Numbered from the stretch's first letter, positions 35,586 through 46,190 are shown. The stretch is 64,000 nt of DNA from Microbulbifer sp. Q7 (GCF_001639145.1 NZ_LROY01000001.1:374501-438500), one strand, 5' to 3'. A program made the numbers and translations. The notes: generated by a model from the sequence alone, not told the origin.

Positions 35586-37019
35586 TTACTCTGCAGCGAC
35601 CTGAACCGAGTCTGGCTCCAGCTCAATATCGAAGTAGTAGGGACCGCTCCATTTTTCGCCCCGCAGATAGGCAGCCTGTCGGTGATTCGCATCTCGCAGA
35701 TCCCACCCGAGGCGGTCGGCAATTTTGACTGCTTTCTTCTGCAGACGCTGAGCCTTCCGGAAGTTCTCCTGTGCTGCGGCCACCGCCGCTTGCGTTTCGA
35801 GAATTCGCACCTCATCGAAGTAGCGCTCGGGATCTGCGTCAACTAGCCGTTCCGCCAGCGCCAGGTCTTCGGCACTTGCCGCGTCCGGGCCGGAAACCAG
35901 CTCCCACGCCAGCAACAGGCCGGAAAGGTAATGGCCACCGGCGGCGGCGTTTTTCAGCCAGCGCAGGGCATGCACACGACGCTGCTCCTCGGGCATACCG
36001 CGGGCGTTACTGGCGAGGTACTGCTGCGCCTCCGGCAGACCAGACACGGCCGCCGCACTGATCCACTTCATCCCCGTTTCAACATCCGCCTCACACCCAC
36101 GACCGGCGATCATGTTGCGGCCCATCTGATATTGGGCTTGAGGGATACCATTCTTCGCGGACTCCATATACCACTGGTTAGCGGTCTGGTATTCCAGGTC
36201 AACATCGTCCATATATTTTTTGAAGGAGCGGAACACATTTAGTCGGTATGCATACACGTATTGCGCCACCCCATCGCCGGCTTCGGCCTTTTCTCGCCAC
36301 TCATCCAGCTCGGCCACCAGTTCGTCGCGATTGGCGATCCCTCCTTCCATCGAAAAGGAAATCAACGTTTTCACGCCGGTAGTGGGCTCTCTCTGAGGCA
36401 ACGGCTCATAGCGGTAATAGAGCGCGGAGTCAGCGGCCGCTCGGGAAAAGTCGTCACTATTAGACTGCACTACCGATACATCGCGCACATGCCCGGTGGG
36501 CATCACCGAATATTCCACCACGACGCGACCGAAATTGCCCCGCCGCAGTTCTTTCGTTGGATAACGGGGTTGCTTCTTCGCGATCGAGATGCGGTCCACA
36601 TCGCACTCCTCGTCGGACATCGGCACGGGCGCCAGCGCCTCTGCGAGCACTTCCTGGCTGTAACTCTGCAACAGGGTTTCCAGGCGCGCAGAGGCCTCGT
36701 TCTGCTGTTGCTGGTTGAGGTTGGCAAGAACCTTCTGCGCGGTCTGCGACAAAGATTCGACGCCAGACTGGGAAGCCGCCAGCTGCATCCAAGCCCACGC
36801 TTCCACGGGATCGTGCTCTACATGCTGACCCCGGTAGTACATAACACCGATATTGAACGCCGCGCTGTAGTCACCAATCGCAGCCAGAGCGTCAAAGCTG
36901 CGATAGGCTTCGGTGAAGTTGCCCGCGGTGTAGTCCTCCATGGCCTTTTCGAAACTGGCCTCCACCGGCAGGGCAGCGCCTACGAGACTCAAAAAGATCC
37001 CGAGAAACATCCTTTTCAT
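35586..37019 (-). CDS. Secreted Sel1-repeat protein with embedded TonB-C domain
   Basis: 477 aa. A signal peptide ends near EAS22. Residues 24-85 are a Sel1/TPR pair (AAFNIGVMYYRGQHV, EAWAWMQLAA). Residues 150-225 (PRYPTKELRRGNFGRVVVEY, VMPTGHVRDVSVV, RYEPLP) are a TonB C-terminal-type domain. Sel1 repeats then resume (PQAQYQMGRNMIAGRG, GMKWISAAA, RWLKNAAAGGHY). The domain order TPR-TonB_C-Sel1 within a periplasmic protein suggests a protein-protein adaptor rather than a TonB energiser. No ExbB/D genes are nearby. Confidence 0.75.
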   Translation of the reverse strand: MKRMFLGIFLSLVGAALPVEASFEKAMEDYTAGNFTEAYRSFDALAAIGDYSAAFNIGVMYYRGQHVEHDPVEAWAWMQLAASQSGVESLSQTAQKVLANLNQQQQNEASARLETLLQSYSQEVLAEALAPVPMSDEECDVDRISIAKKQPRYPTKELRRGNFGRVVVEYSVMPTGHVRDVSVVQSNSDDFSRAAADSALYYRYEPLPQREPTTGVKTLISFSMEGGIANRDELVAELDEWREKAEAGDGVAQYVYAYRLNVFRSFKKYMDDVDLEYQTANQWYMESAKNGIPQAQYQMGRNMIAGRGCEADVETGMKWISAAAVSGLPEAQQYLASNARGMPEEQRRVHALRWLKNAAAGGHYLSGLLLAWELVSGPDAASAEDLALAERLVDADPERYFDEVRILETQAAVAAAQENFRKAQRLQKKAVKIADRLGWDLRDANHRQAAYLRGEKWSGPYYFDIELEPDSVQVAAE

Positions 37020-37291
37020 CGACTATCCCCCTAAATTTATTGTTGTGAATCAGCGAAAGCGTAACACTTTTTTGACGCGTAATTTAACGGCTTCGCCAGA
37101 CGGGCTTCCGCCGAAGGCGGAATTTTATGCACCTCAAAAGCGGCGCCACCGCACAATCCATGGCCTCACCAAACCAAATCCGCAAAAGAGCACGCCACCC
37201 TCGGTCAAAATACCTCCTCATTTGGGCCTAGAATCTGAAGGCCCAGAAAATTCCTGATTGCGCATAAACCAATAACCAGCGAGACCATAGA

Positions 37292-38536
37292 ATGATGGAC
37301 ACCAGCGAGCTGCGCGTGAATGGCCAGCGCCTGTGGAATACCCTGATGGAAATGGCGCAGATCGGCGCTACCCACAAGGGCGGTTGCAACCGCCAGGCGC
37401 TCACGGACCTCGACAAGCAGGGCCGCGACCTGTTCGTGAAGTGGTGCAAAGAAGCCGGCTGTAACGTCACTTTCGATGAAGTGGGCAATATCTTCGCGCA
37501 ACGCCCGGGTAAAAACCCGGATCTGCCGCCGGTACTCACCGGCTCCCACCTCGACACCCAGCCCACCGGTGGCAAGTTCGACGGCGTTTACGGCGTCCTC
37601 GCCGGCCTCGAGGTCGTGCGTGCACTGAATGACGCCGGCATCGAAACCGAAGCCCCGCTGGAGGTGGCGGTGTGGACCAACGAAGAAGGTGCCCGTTTCT
37701 CCCCCGCCATGATCGGCTCCGGCGTGTGGGCGGGTGAATTCGACCTCGACTACGCCTACGCCCGCGAGGACAAGGAAGGCAAATCCTTCGGCGAAGAACT
37801 CGCGCGCATCGGCTACAAAGGCGACACCCCCGCCAAGCCGCGCCCCCTCGCCGCCGCGTTTGAAGTCCACATCGAACAGGGCCCCATTTTAGAAGCGGAA
37901 GAAAAAACCATCGGCGTGCTGAGCGGCGTGCAGGGCATGCACTGGTACGACCTCACCCTCATCGGCCAACCCTGCCACGCCGGCCCCAGCCCCATGGAAA
38001 CCCGTCGCGATCCGTTTATGGGCTTGCATCGGATCCTCGACGAACTATACAAACTCGCCGCAGAGCACGCCCCCTGGGCTCGCGCCACCTTCGGCGACAT
38101 CCGCGTCGAACCCGGCAGCCGCAACACCGTGCCGGAAAAACTCGTCCTCGCCGTCGACCTGCGCCACCCGGACCAGAACATCCTCGACAGCATGGACCAG
38201 CGCTTCCGCGAAATCGCCGCCCGCGTGGCCGACGATACCGGCCTCGAACACCAGATCCGCGACGAATGGCGCTCCCCCGCGGTCAAGTTTGATGACCAGT
38301 GCGTGGAAGCCGTGCGCAGTTCAGTGGCCGGGCTGGGTTACAGCAACAAGGAAATGGTTTCCGGCGCCGGGCACGACTCCGTATACATCTCCCGCGTTGC
38401 CCCTACCAGCATGATCTTTGTGCCCTGTGAAAAAGGGTTGAGCCACAACGAAGCGGAAAATGCGGAACCGAAGGATCTGGAAGCGGGGGCGAATGTGCTG
38501 CTGCACGCGATGCTGAAGATGGCAAACCCCGGCTGA
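37292..38536 (+). CDS. Zn-dependent M20 amidohydrolase (N-carbamoyl-amino-acid hydrolase / allantoate amidohydrolase type)
   Basis: 414 aa. Metal site: TGSHLDTQP (His86, Asp88), GKFDGVYG (Asp97), TNEEGARF (Glu131/132), FEVHIEQGP (His193) and a late LSHNEAEN histidine, the pattern of hydantoin-pathway carbamoylases, ureidoglycolate and allantoate hydrolases. It hydrolyses an N-carbamoyl (ureido) group to amine, CO2 and NH3. The next gene is a guanidino-deiminase-type pentein, 163 bp on, so the two could act in sequence on one compound. The true substrate is open. Confidence 0.9.
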   Translation: MMDTSELRVNGQRLWNTLMEMAQIGATHKGGCNRQALTDLDKQGRDLFVKWCKEAGCNVTFDEVGNIFAQRPGKNPDLPPVLTGSHLDTQPTGGKFDGVYGVLAGLEVVRALNDAGIETEAPLEVAVWTNEEGARFSPAMIGSGVWAGEFDLDYAYAREDKEGKSFGEELARIGYKGDTPAKPRPLAAAFEVHIEQGPILEAEEKTIGVLSGVQGMHWYDLTLIGQPCHAGPSPMETRRDPFMGLHRILDELYKLAAEHAPWARATFGDIRVEPGSRNTVPEKLVLAVDLRHPDQNILDSMDQRFREIAARVADDTGLEHQIRDEWRSPAVKFDDQCVEAVRSSVAGLGYSNKEMVSGAGHDSVYISRVAPTSMIFVPCEKGLSHNEAENAEPKDLEAGANVLLHAMLKMANPG

Positions 38537-38543
38537 GCGGATT

Positions 38544-38568
38544 GGTGGATGCGCTGCGCTTATCCACC
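38544..38568. repeat. Short palindromic repeat GGTGGAT type (copy 1)
   Basis: GGTGGATGCGC-T-GCGCTTATCCACC hairpin with one bulge, followed by CTACGG. It lies after the carbamoylase gene. Copies with the same core occur at 60327 and 60379. Confidence 0.7.
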
Positions 38569-38699
38569 CTACGGACTGGGGCGCGCGAACCACATGGCTG
38601 AATAGAACGAAGATATTTGAATTGAAGCCGCCAGTGGCGGCGCCCCGGAACCAGCTAACCGGCTCCACAAAACCCGAGCAACCCAATCGAGTTTTTAAG

Positions 38700-39611
38700 A
38701 TGACTGAATTTACTTACAAACACCGCAACGAAGACGGCAACACCGCGCCGCTGAAAAACTGGGGCATCGACTCCGAATACGGCGTGCTCACCGACCTGCT
38801 CGTCGGCCCCATCGACAACTACACCTGGCAGATGGGCAACGCCGCCAGCCGCCGCTCCGTGCGCCTCGGCCGTCAGTTCGACGCCGCCGTCGCCAAACGC
38901 CAGCACCAGGAAATGCTCGACGCCTACAAGCACGCCGGCGTCACCACTCACCTGCTGCCCGCCGACGCCAACCTCCCCTACCAGCTCTACGCCCGCGACA
39001 GCAGCGTCATGACCCCCTGGGGACCCATCGTCACCCAGATGTACTCCCCCTGGCGCCGCGGCGAATGGGTCGATGTGGTGAAGACCTACCAGAAACTCGA
39101 CATCCCCATTTACGACATCATCACCGCCGGCAGTTTGGAAGGCGGTGACTTCATGGTGCTCGAACCCGGTGTCATCCTGTGTGGCTACAGCGGCGAACGC
39201 ACCTCACCCCAGGGCTTCAACCAGATGAAAAGCTGGATTGAAAAAGAAGGCTGGGAAGTGAAAGGCTACGAGTTCGACCCCTACTTCCTGCACATCGACG
39301 TACTCGTCGCCGCGCTGGCGGAAAAGCTCGTCGCCGTGTGTGTCGACGCCGTAGAGCCGGAACTGGTGCAGTGGTTCAAGTCCCGTAACTTCGACATCAT
39401 CGACATCTCCTACCCACAGGTGATGGAGCTGGGCGTCAACGTTGTCGCGCTGGGCAACGACCGCGTCATGCTGCCGTCCGACAACACCGAACTGAAAGAA
39501 AAGTGCCGCGCCCACGGCCTCGACGTGATCGACCCGGACATCTCCATGATCACTGCCGGCGGCGGCGGTGTGCACTGCATGTGCCAGCCGCTGGCAAGAA
39601 AGCCTGCGTAA
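38700..39611 (+). CDS. Pentein-fold amidinotransferase/deiminase (DDAH-like)
   Basis: 303 aa from the ATG at 38700. Catalytic residues of the guanidino-group-modifying superfamily are visible: SLEGGDFMV (Glu147, Asp150), PYFLHIDV (His198, Asp200) and nucleophile Cys293 in GGGGVHCMCQPL. ARDSSVMTPWG near residue 100 is also typical. The reaction would convert a guanidino substrate to a ureido product plus ammonia, or transfer an amidino group. The upstream N-carbamoylase-type gene could use the ureido product. Specific substrate unknown. Confidence 0.85.
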   Translation: MTEFTYKHRNEDGNTAPLKNWGIDSEYGVLTDLLVGPIDNYTWQMGNAASRRSVRLGRQFDAAVAKRQHQEMLDAYKHAGVTTHLLPADANLPYQLYARDSSVMTPWGPIVTQMYSPWRRGEWVDVVKTYQKLDIPIYDIITAGSLEGGDFMVLEPGVILCGYSGERTSPQGFNQMKSWIEKEGWEVKGYEFDPYFLHIDVLVAALAEKLVAVCVDAVEPELVQWFKSRNFDIIDISYPQVMELGVNVVALGNDRVMLPSDNTELKEKCRAHGLDVIDPDISMITAGGGGVHCMCQPLARKPA

Positions 39612-39624
39612 GGTGCATCGCAAT

Positions 39625-39654
39625 AAAAAAGGTCGGCAATTGCCGACCTTTTTT
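39625..39654. terminator. Bidirectional intrinsic terminator
   Basis: AAAAAAGGTCGGCA and TGCCGACCTTTTTT form a symmetric stem between the deiminase gene (plus) and the small cytochrome c gene (minus); T tracts exist in both directions. Confidence 0.92.
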
Positions 39655-39682
39655 ATTAATCTCTCTTCAGTGCCGCGTTCAC

Positions 39683-40072
39683 TCAGCGCGCCGCTTTAAT
39701 CTCTTCTTCGCTCACCAGCAAGACCCCGTCACCCCAGGTATTGGAAATAAACGCAATAATCGCTGCAATCTCGCGATCGGTCAGAAATTCCAGCGGCGGC
39801 ATCAGATCTTCTTCACCACCGTTGCGACGCGGTGCCGAGCGCCCATGCAGCAGCGTGTCGATCAACAGCGACTTGTTCGCCAGCAGCTTGGGATCGTGCA
39901 ACGATGGGTAGAGCGCCTCCTCACCGTAACCGTCCAGCTGGTGACACTTTCTGCAATTATCCGCAAAGGTCAGTGCGCCCAGCGCGATCAAATCCCGCGT
40001 GTCCTGCTCCGACGCAGTTGCGCCCAGAGACATCGCCGCCATCAGCAGAGCGATCGATAGTTTCCGTTTCAT
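39683..40072 (-). CDS. Small periplasmic cytochrome c
   Basis: 129 aa from the ATG at 40072, with AGGG upstream and a signal peptide (SIALLMAAMSLGATA|S) following at once; the long open frame before it overlaps another gene. One heme site CRKCH with an axial-Met candidate in DLMPPLEF, and the YPSLHDPKLL turn. It resembles class I cytochromes used as electron carriers or as small oxidase partners. It ends 28 bp before the terminator. Confidence 0.85.
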   Translation of the reverse strand: MKRKLSIALLMAAMSLGATASEQDTRDLIALGALTFADNCRKCHQLDGYGEEALYPSLHDPKLLANKSLLIDTLLHGRSAPRRNGGEEDLMPPLEFLTDREIAAIIAFISNTWGDGVLLVSEEEIKAAR

Positions 40073-40098
40073 TGTATGCACCCTGTTTGTAACACCGT

Positions 40099-40500
40099 TT
40101 ATTTTCCCTGGGCTCTCAACCAGCCGGAACCCGCAATACCCCCGGCCGCACAGGCCAGGATAATCACCAGCGGCGCAAGCGTACCCAGTGCCAGTGCGCC
40201 GACCCCAAGGCCGCGCATGGGCAGCAGCACCAGCAGCAAAATACCCGCGGGAATCAGGGATAGCAGAAAGCCGCGACTGACCCAGCTCTTGCGCCAGGGC
40301 AACAGGAATATCAGGCCGCAGATGCCACCCCAGACTACCCGTTGGTAAATATAGGCATTGGAGAGATAGGGCGCGATATCCACGTGCAGAAAGCGGGTAA
40401 ACCCGTAGTGCCCCATGGCCCACAGGCCCAGGGCATAGGCGAGCCCGGCGATGCCGCCGGCGGCAAAACAGATGGAAAGATTTTTAATGAATTCACGCAT
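40099..40500 (-). CDS. Membrane protein of unknown function
   Basis: 133 aa from the ATG at 40500. Four hydrophobic segments: LSICFAAGGIAGLAYALGLWA, YQRVVWGGICGLIFLLP, FLLSLIPAGILLLVLLP and LGTLAPLVIILACAAGGIAG. It lies 26 bp upstream of the small cytochrome c gene, suggesting cotranscription. No family recognised. Confidence 0.65.
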   Translation of the reverse strand: MREFIKNLSICFAAGGIAGLAYALGLWAMGHYGFTRFLHVDIAPYLSNAYIYQRVVWGGICGLIFLLPWRKSWVSRGFLLSLIPAGILLLVLLPMRGLGVGALALGTLAPLVIILACAAGGIAGSGWLRAQGK

Positions 40501-40523
40501 ACAGCAACCCCCGGTCAATGGTA

Positions 40524-40544
40524 CCGCCAGGAAAAACCTGGCGG
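40524..40544 (-). terminator. Hairpin upstream of the membrane-protein gene
   Basis: CCGCCAGG-AAAAA-CCTGGCGG, a perfect 8-bp stem with a 5-nt loop in the 163-bp gap after purK. On the minus strand no T tract follows, so it may be a weak terminator or a leader hairpin. Confidence 0.4.
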
Positions 40545-40663
40545 GGTCAACGGGGGTCAGTATGCCAGATCCACTGAAAAGGAGTGGTGCAGAGTTCGGG
40601 TTTCACCGGATTGGGAAAACCGAACGATACCCGGCAGCGGCAGTGCCACCGCCGCCGGAATAA

Positions 40664-41779
40664 TCAGGCGGGGCGCTTGCTGGGACCGTACAGTTCTTCC
40701 AACATGCTGTCGATGCGGGTAGCCAGCGCATCCTGTGTATCGTCCAGCAGGATTACATGGCCCATCTTACGGCCCGGGCGCAGTGCCTTGCCGTAGGACC
40801 AGACACCTTCGTTGGCCAGTGCCGGTTTCTTGTCCACACCCAGCATATTGATCATCACTGCCGGACGCGCCGCATCGGTGGCGCCAAGCTCCATACCCAG
40901 TATCGCGCGCACATGGTTGGCAAACTGACTGGTTTTGGCGCCGGCCAAAGTCCAGTGGCCACTGTTGTGCACCCGCGGCGCCAGCTCGTTGATCAGCAGG
41001 CCGTCTTCGGTCACGAAGCACTCCATTGCGAGCACGCCCACGTAATCCCAGGCGTTCATCAGGGTGGACAGGTATTCTTCGGCGGTGGTCTGCAGCTTTT
41101 CGTCCACATGGGGGGCCGGTGCCGTGGAAACCAGCAGGGTGCCGTTGTAGTGGTCGTTTTCCGCCAGCGGATAGGTGACTACCTTGCCGTCAGCGGTGCG
41201 CGCACCGATCAGGGAGACTTCGCGGGAAAAGTGGATGCCCTTTTCCACCACATACTCGGACTCGGGCACGTCGTTGGCGATGGCCGCGAGATCCTCGTCG
41301 CTGTTCACCCGCCACTGGTTCTTGCCGTCATAGCCGTTTTCACAGCTTTTGATAAATGACGGGTAACCCAACGCCTTCACGGCCTCGCAGATCTCGGCGT
41401 AATTGTTGGCCGGGCGGAAGGGTGCCACCGGCAGGCCCGCGTCGGTGATCGCGGTCTTTTCGCGCACCCGATGCTGGGTTTTTTCGAAGGCATCCGGGCG
41501 CGGGTAGACCGGGCAGAATTTTTCCAACGCGCGCAGCAGGCCGACATCCACACCCTCGCGCTCGGCGGTGATGACTTCGGGGCTGCCCATGGCCTCGTAC
41601 AGCGCCTCGACGTCGGCGCCATCACCGGCATCCACAATCGTGCCGAGCCCTTCCACGCAGGTGGTGTTTTCCCCACCCTCGGCGAGGAAACTGAACTCGA
41701 TACCCAGCGGGCGAGCCTCCTGGGCCATCATCTGGGCCAGCTGGCCACAGCCGACAATACCTACGCGTCTGACGGTCAT
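40664..41779 (-). CDS. purK: N5-carboxyaminoimidazole ribonucleotide synthase
   Basis: 371 aa from the ATG at 41779, where MTVRRVGIVGCGQLAQMM starts the fold and GAGGTG lies 9 nt upstream. ATP-grasp enzyme: YPSFIKSCENGYDGKNQW, VEKGIHFSREVSLIGAR, and ELAPRVHNSGHWTLAGAKTSQF carry nucleotide and substrate contacts. It carboxylates AIR with ATP and bicarbonate, the purine-pathway step before PurE. It follows purE by 42 bp as a standard purEK pair. Confidence 0.96.
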   Translation of the reverse strand: MTVRRVGIVGCGQLAQMMAQEARPLGIEFSFLAEGGENTTCVEGLGTIVDAGDGADVEALYEAMGSPEVITAEREGVDVGLLRALEKFCPVYPRPDAFEKTQHRVREKTAITDAGLPVAPFRPANNYAEICEAVKALGYPSFIKSCENGYDGKNQWRVNSDEDLAAIANDVPESEYVVEKGIHFSREVSLIGARTADGKVVTYPLAENDHYNGTLLVSTAPAPHVDEKLQTTAEEYLSTLMNAWDYVGVLAMECFVTEDGLLINELAPRVHNSGHWTLAGAKTSQFANHVRAILGMELGATDAARPAVMINMLGVDKKPALANEGVWSYGKALRPGRKMGHVILLDDTQDALATRIDSMLEELYGPSKRPA

Positions 41780-41821
41780 TTGCGCTACACCTCGTAAACG
41801 TTCAGAAATCTCTACGGACAA

Positions 41822-42313
41822 TCATTCCACTTCGAATGGCACGCCGGCGCTCTGCTGTTCGCGCCAGGCGATCAGGCGCTTTTGCAGCTCCGGGTCGGTC
41901 AGGGACAGCATCTGTGCCGCCATCAGGCCCGCATTGAATGCACCGGAAGCGCCCACTGCCTGGGTGGCCACCGCCACGCCCTTCGGCATCTGCACGATGG
42001 ACAGCAGGCTGTCCATGCCGGTCATGAATTTGCTGGCCACCGGCACACCGATCACCGGCAGCGGGGTCATGGCCGCGATCATACCCGGCAAATGCGCGGA
42101 ACCGCCGGCACCGGCGATGATCACCTGGGTGCCACGCTCGTGCGCCGTGGTGGCAAATTCCACCATGCGCTGCGGGGTGCGATGGGCAGAGACCACGGCG
42201 GTGGCAAAAGGCACGCCCAGATCGGTCAGCGGCTTGGTCGCCATTTCCATGGTTGGCCAGTCGGACTGGGAGCCCATGACGATGGTGACTTTCTCGAAGG
42301 GAAGCTGTTTCAC
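41822..42313 (-). CDS. purE: N5-CAIR mutase
   Basis: 163 aa from a GTG at 42313, preceded by GGAG; a longer frame adds 40 unlike residues. Class I Pur[26 protein letters not shown] and [12 protein letters not shown] are all present, matching the usual length. It converts N5-CAIR to CAIR in de novo purine synthesis together with PurK. GTG use may lower initiation. Confidence 0.95.
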   Translation of the reverse strand: MKQLPFEKVTIVMGSQSDWPTMEMATKPLTDLGVPFATAVVSAHRTPQRMVEFATTAHERGTQVIIAGAGGSAHLPGMIAAMTPLPVIGVPVASKFMTGMDSLLSIVQMPKGVAVATQAVGASGAFNAGLMAAQMLSLTDPELQKRLIAWREQQSAGVPFEVE

Positions 42314-42685
42314 TTGTGGATAACTCCAGAGTTCGCCGATGCCGCAGGGTGAAAGTCGCCAGTGACACAGGGAAAAGCCAGGGAACACAGGGCCGCGCCA
42401 ATCTCGCCTAGCAGCAAACGCGGTCGAGCCCAAAAAATTAGGGGCGAGAGGATACCAAAACTCGGCCGGAAAAGTACGCTGTGCGGCGTTTTCCGGCCAG
42501 TTTCAGCGGATTTCTCTGGCACTTTGGCGTATTGCCGGGGGAATCGCGGCCCCGGCGGTGAAAAAATCCCGGACCGGGCGGCAATTCCCGGCTTTAACCA
42601 TAGTGTGGCGTGGCGGTCAGAACACCTTTTGGTGACCGTAAAACGGAGAATCGTTCTATGGGGAAGGATTGGGGCGGTGGCGAAA
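42314..42685. other. purE-aroE intergenic region
   Basis: 372 bp without a gene. It contains a strong inverted repeat, GGCCGGAAAA (42464-42473) with TTTTCCGGCC (42489-42498), enclosed by AACT/AGTT, probably the terminator or attenuator between aroE and purE. Beyond it, 42540-42680 is GC-rich (CCCGG and GGGCGG runs); I see no PurR-like site I would defend. Confidence 0.5.
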
Positions 42686-43531
42686 TCAGCGCTCGTGTGC
42701 CCGGCCCTTTGCGCGCAGCGTCTCCCGCAGCATCGCCAGTACCGGTTCCACCGACGGCCGCACGCCGCGCCACAGGGCAAACGCTTCGGCCGCCTGCCCC
42801 ACCAGCATGCCCAGACCATCCGCGGTGCGTGCACCCAGTGGTTCCGCCCAGCGCATAAAAGCGGTGGGCTCGGCGCCGTACACCATGTCGTAGGCGGAGC
42901 AATCCGGGCCGATCACCGACGGGTCGATCTGCGGCCGCTCGCCGGACAGGCCGGCGGCACTGGCATTGATAATCAGATCAAAGCCCGCGGGAATGGTGTC
43001 GAGGCCACTGGCGCTCAGCGCGCCGTAGGCCGCAAAGTCCTCGGCCAGCCGCTCGGCCTTGGACGCGGTACGATTGGCGATATGCAGCTGCGCCGGGTTT
43101 TGCTTCAGCAGTGGCAGCAAGGTACCGCGCGTCGCGCCACCGGCGCCCAACACCAGTACCTTCTTGCCCTCGATGACCCAGCCCAGGTGGTCGCGGATAT
43201 CCGACACCAGCCCCGGTCCATCGGTATTGTCGCCCAGTAAAGTGCCATCGGGCTGTCGCGCCAGAGTATTCACCGCACCGGCCAATCGTGCCCGCTCGGT
43301 AAGTTCATCGGCGTATTCAAATGCATCCAGCTTGAACGGCGCGGTGACATTCAGCCCCTTGGCGCCGGCAGAAAAAAATGCATCCACCACCGCCTTAAAG
43401 CCGTCTACTTCCGCAAACAGCTTGCCGTATTCCAGCGCTTGATGAGTCTCCCTGGCAAACGCAGTATGGATCACCGGAGACAGGGATTGTTTAATGGGAT
43501 TGCCAATTACTGCGTATTGATCCAGTTCCAT
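42686..43531 (-). CDS. aroE: Shikimate dehydrogenase (NADP+)
   Basis: 281 aa. NPIKQSLSPVIHTAF at the N-terminus binds shikimate; LNVTAPFKLDAFEYAD holds the catalytic Lys; DNTDGPGLVSDI the Asp; VLVLGAGGATRGTL the NADP glycine loop. It reduces 3-dehydroshikimate in aromatic amino-acid synthesis. It keeps its place next to hemF as in pseudomonads, with two extra small genes between. Confidence 0.96.
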   Translation of the reverse strand: MELDQYAVIGNPIKQSLSPVIHTAFARETHQALEYGKLFAEVDGFKAVVDAFFSAGAKGLNVTAPFKLDAFEYADELTERARLAGAVNTLARQPDGTLLGDNTDGPGLVSDIRDHLGWVIEGKKVLVLGAGGATRGTLLPLLKQNPAQLHIANRTASKAERLAEDFAAYGALSASGLDTIPAGFDLIINASAAGLSGERPQIDPSVIGPDCSAYDMVYGAEPTAFMRWAEPLGARTADGLGMLVGQAAEAFALWRGVRPSVEPVLAMLRETLRAKGRAHER

Positions 43532-43537
43532 GTTGGG

Positions 43538-43993
43538 TCAGATCTCTTCCTTAAAACAATTGTACTGGTCTCGAACATCTTCAGGAAAAAGGAAGCTCAA
43601 ATCATCCGAAGAGGGCAGCTCCCGGAAGCAGGGGCAATCAATCTGCCCGAGTACCTGAGGCCAGTGTTCTTTTCCTCTTTCAGGAAAGACCACCGTCAGA
43701 TCGCCATAGCTGCGGACATCGCCTACCTCAAACATGATGCGACTGAAGCTAGGCGAGTAAATAGTAAAATCCGCGGAATCACAAATGGCTTCCGCCTGAT
43801 TCATCCAACGCGACACGGCAGAAGATACGGATTCCCCTTTCTCTCCGTGGTACTCCAGCTCCACGGTCTTACTCCCTTCGGTAAGGGTCTTATCGACAGA
43901 ATTCGCTTCCAGCTTGTACAGCTGCAGATTATTGGCAATGCGCGCACAACCGCTTACTGCCAGAACAATGAATAGCGAAATTATTATTTTCAT
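43538..43993 (-). CDS. Small lipoprotein of unknown function
   Basis: 151 aa with lipobox AVSGC (Cys16) after MKIIISLFIVL. The mature part has LQLYKLEANS, then a beta-rich region with DFTIYSPSFSRIMFEVGDV and two C-terminal cysteines (IDCPCFREL). Its start overlaps the stop of the preceding 144-aa gene by 4 bp (ATGA), implying coupling. It is not part of the usual aroE-hemF neighbourhood. Family unknown. Confidence 0.65.
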   Translation of the reverse strand: MKIIISLFIVLAVSGCARIANNLQLYKLEANSVDKTLTEGSKTVELEYHGEKGESVSSAVSRWMNQAEAICDSADFTIYSPSFSRIMFEVGDVRSYGDLTVVFPERGKEHWPQVLGQIDCPCFRELPSSDDLSFLFPEDVRDQYNCFKEEI

Positions 43994-44424
43994 TCGGATT
44001 TTCTCAATGCCTCGCGAATACGAGAAGTTTCATCAACACCGATCAATCCGTCGATCTTCAGTTTTCCATTGAGCTCGCACACCATATAGCGCGTAATCGC
44101 GCTGTAGATCTGCTTCGGTTTTTCACCGCTCGCATCCAGCAGCACCCAGTTGAGCGTGGCGAGGCTGGTATTTTCATTCAGCTCGATCACATCGGTAACC
44201 GCACCGACGATCTGGGTGACCCCCAGCTTCTGGTACAGCGCTAACAGCTTTTTTACCCGCCCAACAAAGTACTCACGGCTGAGATCGGATTTTTTTCCAT
44301 TGGAAAAATAGTAGTGGATCGGGAAACGATAAAAGTCTGCAATCTGCTCCGCATCCCGCGCCTCAAATAAGCGGCGGTATTCGAGGAACAGTTGGTTGAT
44401 GTCTTCCAGACGAGCCTTGTGCAT
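43990..44424 (-). CDS. SnoaL/NTF2-like protein
   Basis: 144 aa soluble protein. LFEARDAEQIADFYRFPIHYYF and a beta-sheet second half (VIELNENTSLATLNWVLLD, YMVCELNGKLKIDGLIGVD) match the small cone-shaped NTF2-like fold, used for diverse binding or isomerase roles. Cys and Asp active residues cannot be assigned. It is followed at once by the 151-aa lipoprotein (4-bp overlap), perhaps a secreted or regulatory partner. Confidence 0.6.
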   Translation of the reverse strand: MHKARLEDINQLFLEYRRLFEARDAEQIADFYRFPIHYYFSNGKKSDLSREYFVGRVKKLLALYQKLGVTQIVGAVTDVIELNENTSLATLNWVLLDASGEKPKQIYSAITRYMVCELNGKLKIDGLIGVDETSRIREALRKSE

Positions 44425-44460
44425 GGCGTTTTCCTTTTTACGACCTTTCAGTAAGGTGCT

Positions 44461-46055
<1,595 letters not shown>

Positions 46056-46163
46056 AGGCTGAGACTCTTTCGGGCCATGCTGGCGGGAAGCGCAGCAATT
46101 TAGCGAATACTACCAGCCTAGACAAGGCGCGCACGGGTTGGTGCCTTGCCAAACCCCAGACAT

Positions 46164-46188
46164 AAAAAAGGCCAGCACAAGGCTGGCC
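46164..46188 (-). terminator. Intrinsic terminator after the subtilase gene
   Basis: GGCCAGC/GCTGGCC stem with six T on the minus side. Confidence 0.85.
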
Positions 46189-46190
46189 GT

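Noticed and set aside
37106..37126. TTCCGCC-GAA-GGCGGAA-TTTT hairpin
   Set aside because: Looks like a small terminator but stands between two divergent genes with no transcript expected to end there; noted, not called.
40073..40423. Long N-terminal extension of the small cytochrome c
   Set aside because: Overlaps the membrane-protein gene in another frame, while the ATG at 40072 has a Shine-Dalgarno and signal peptide.
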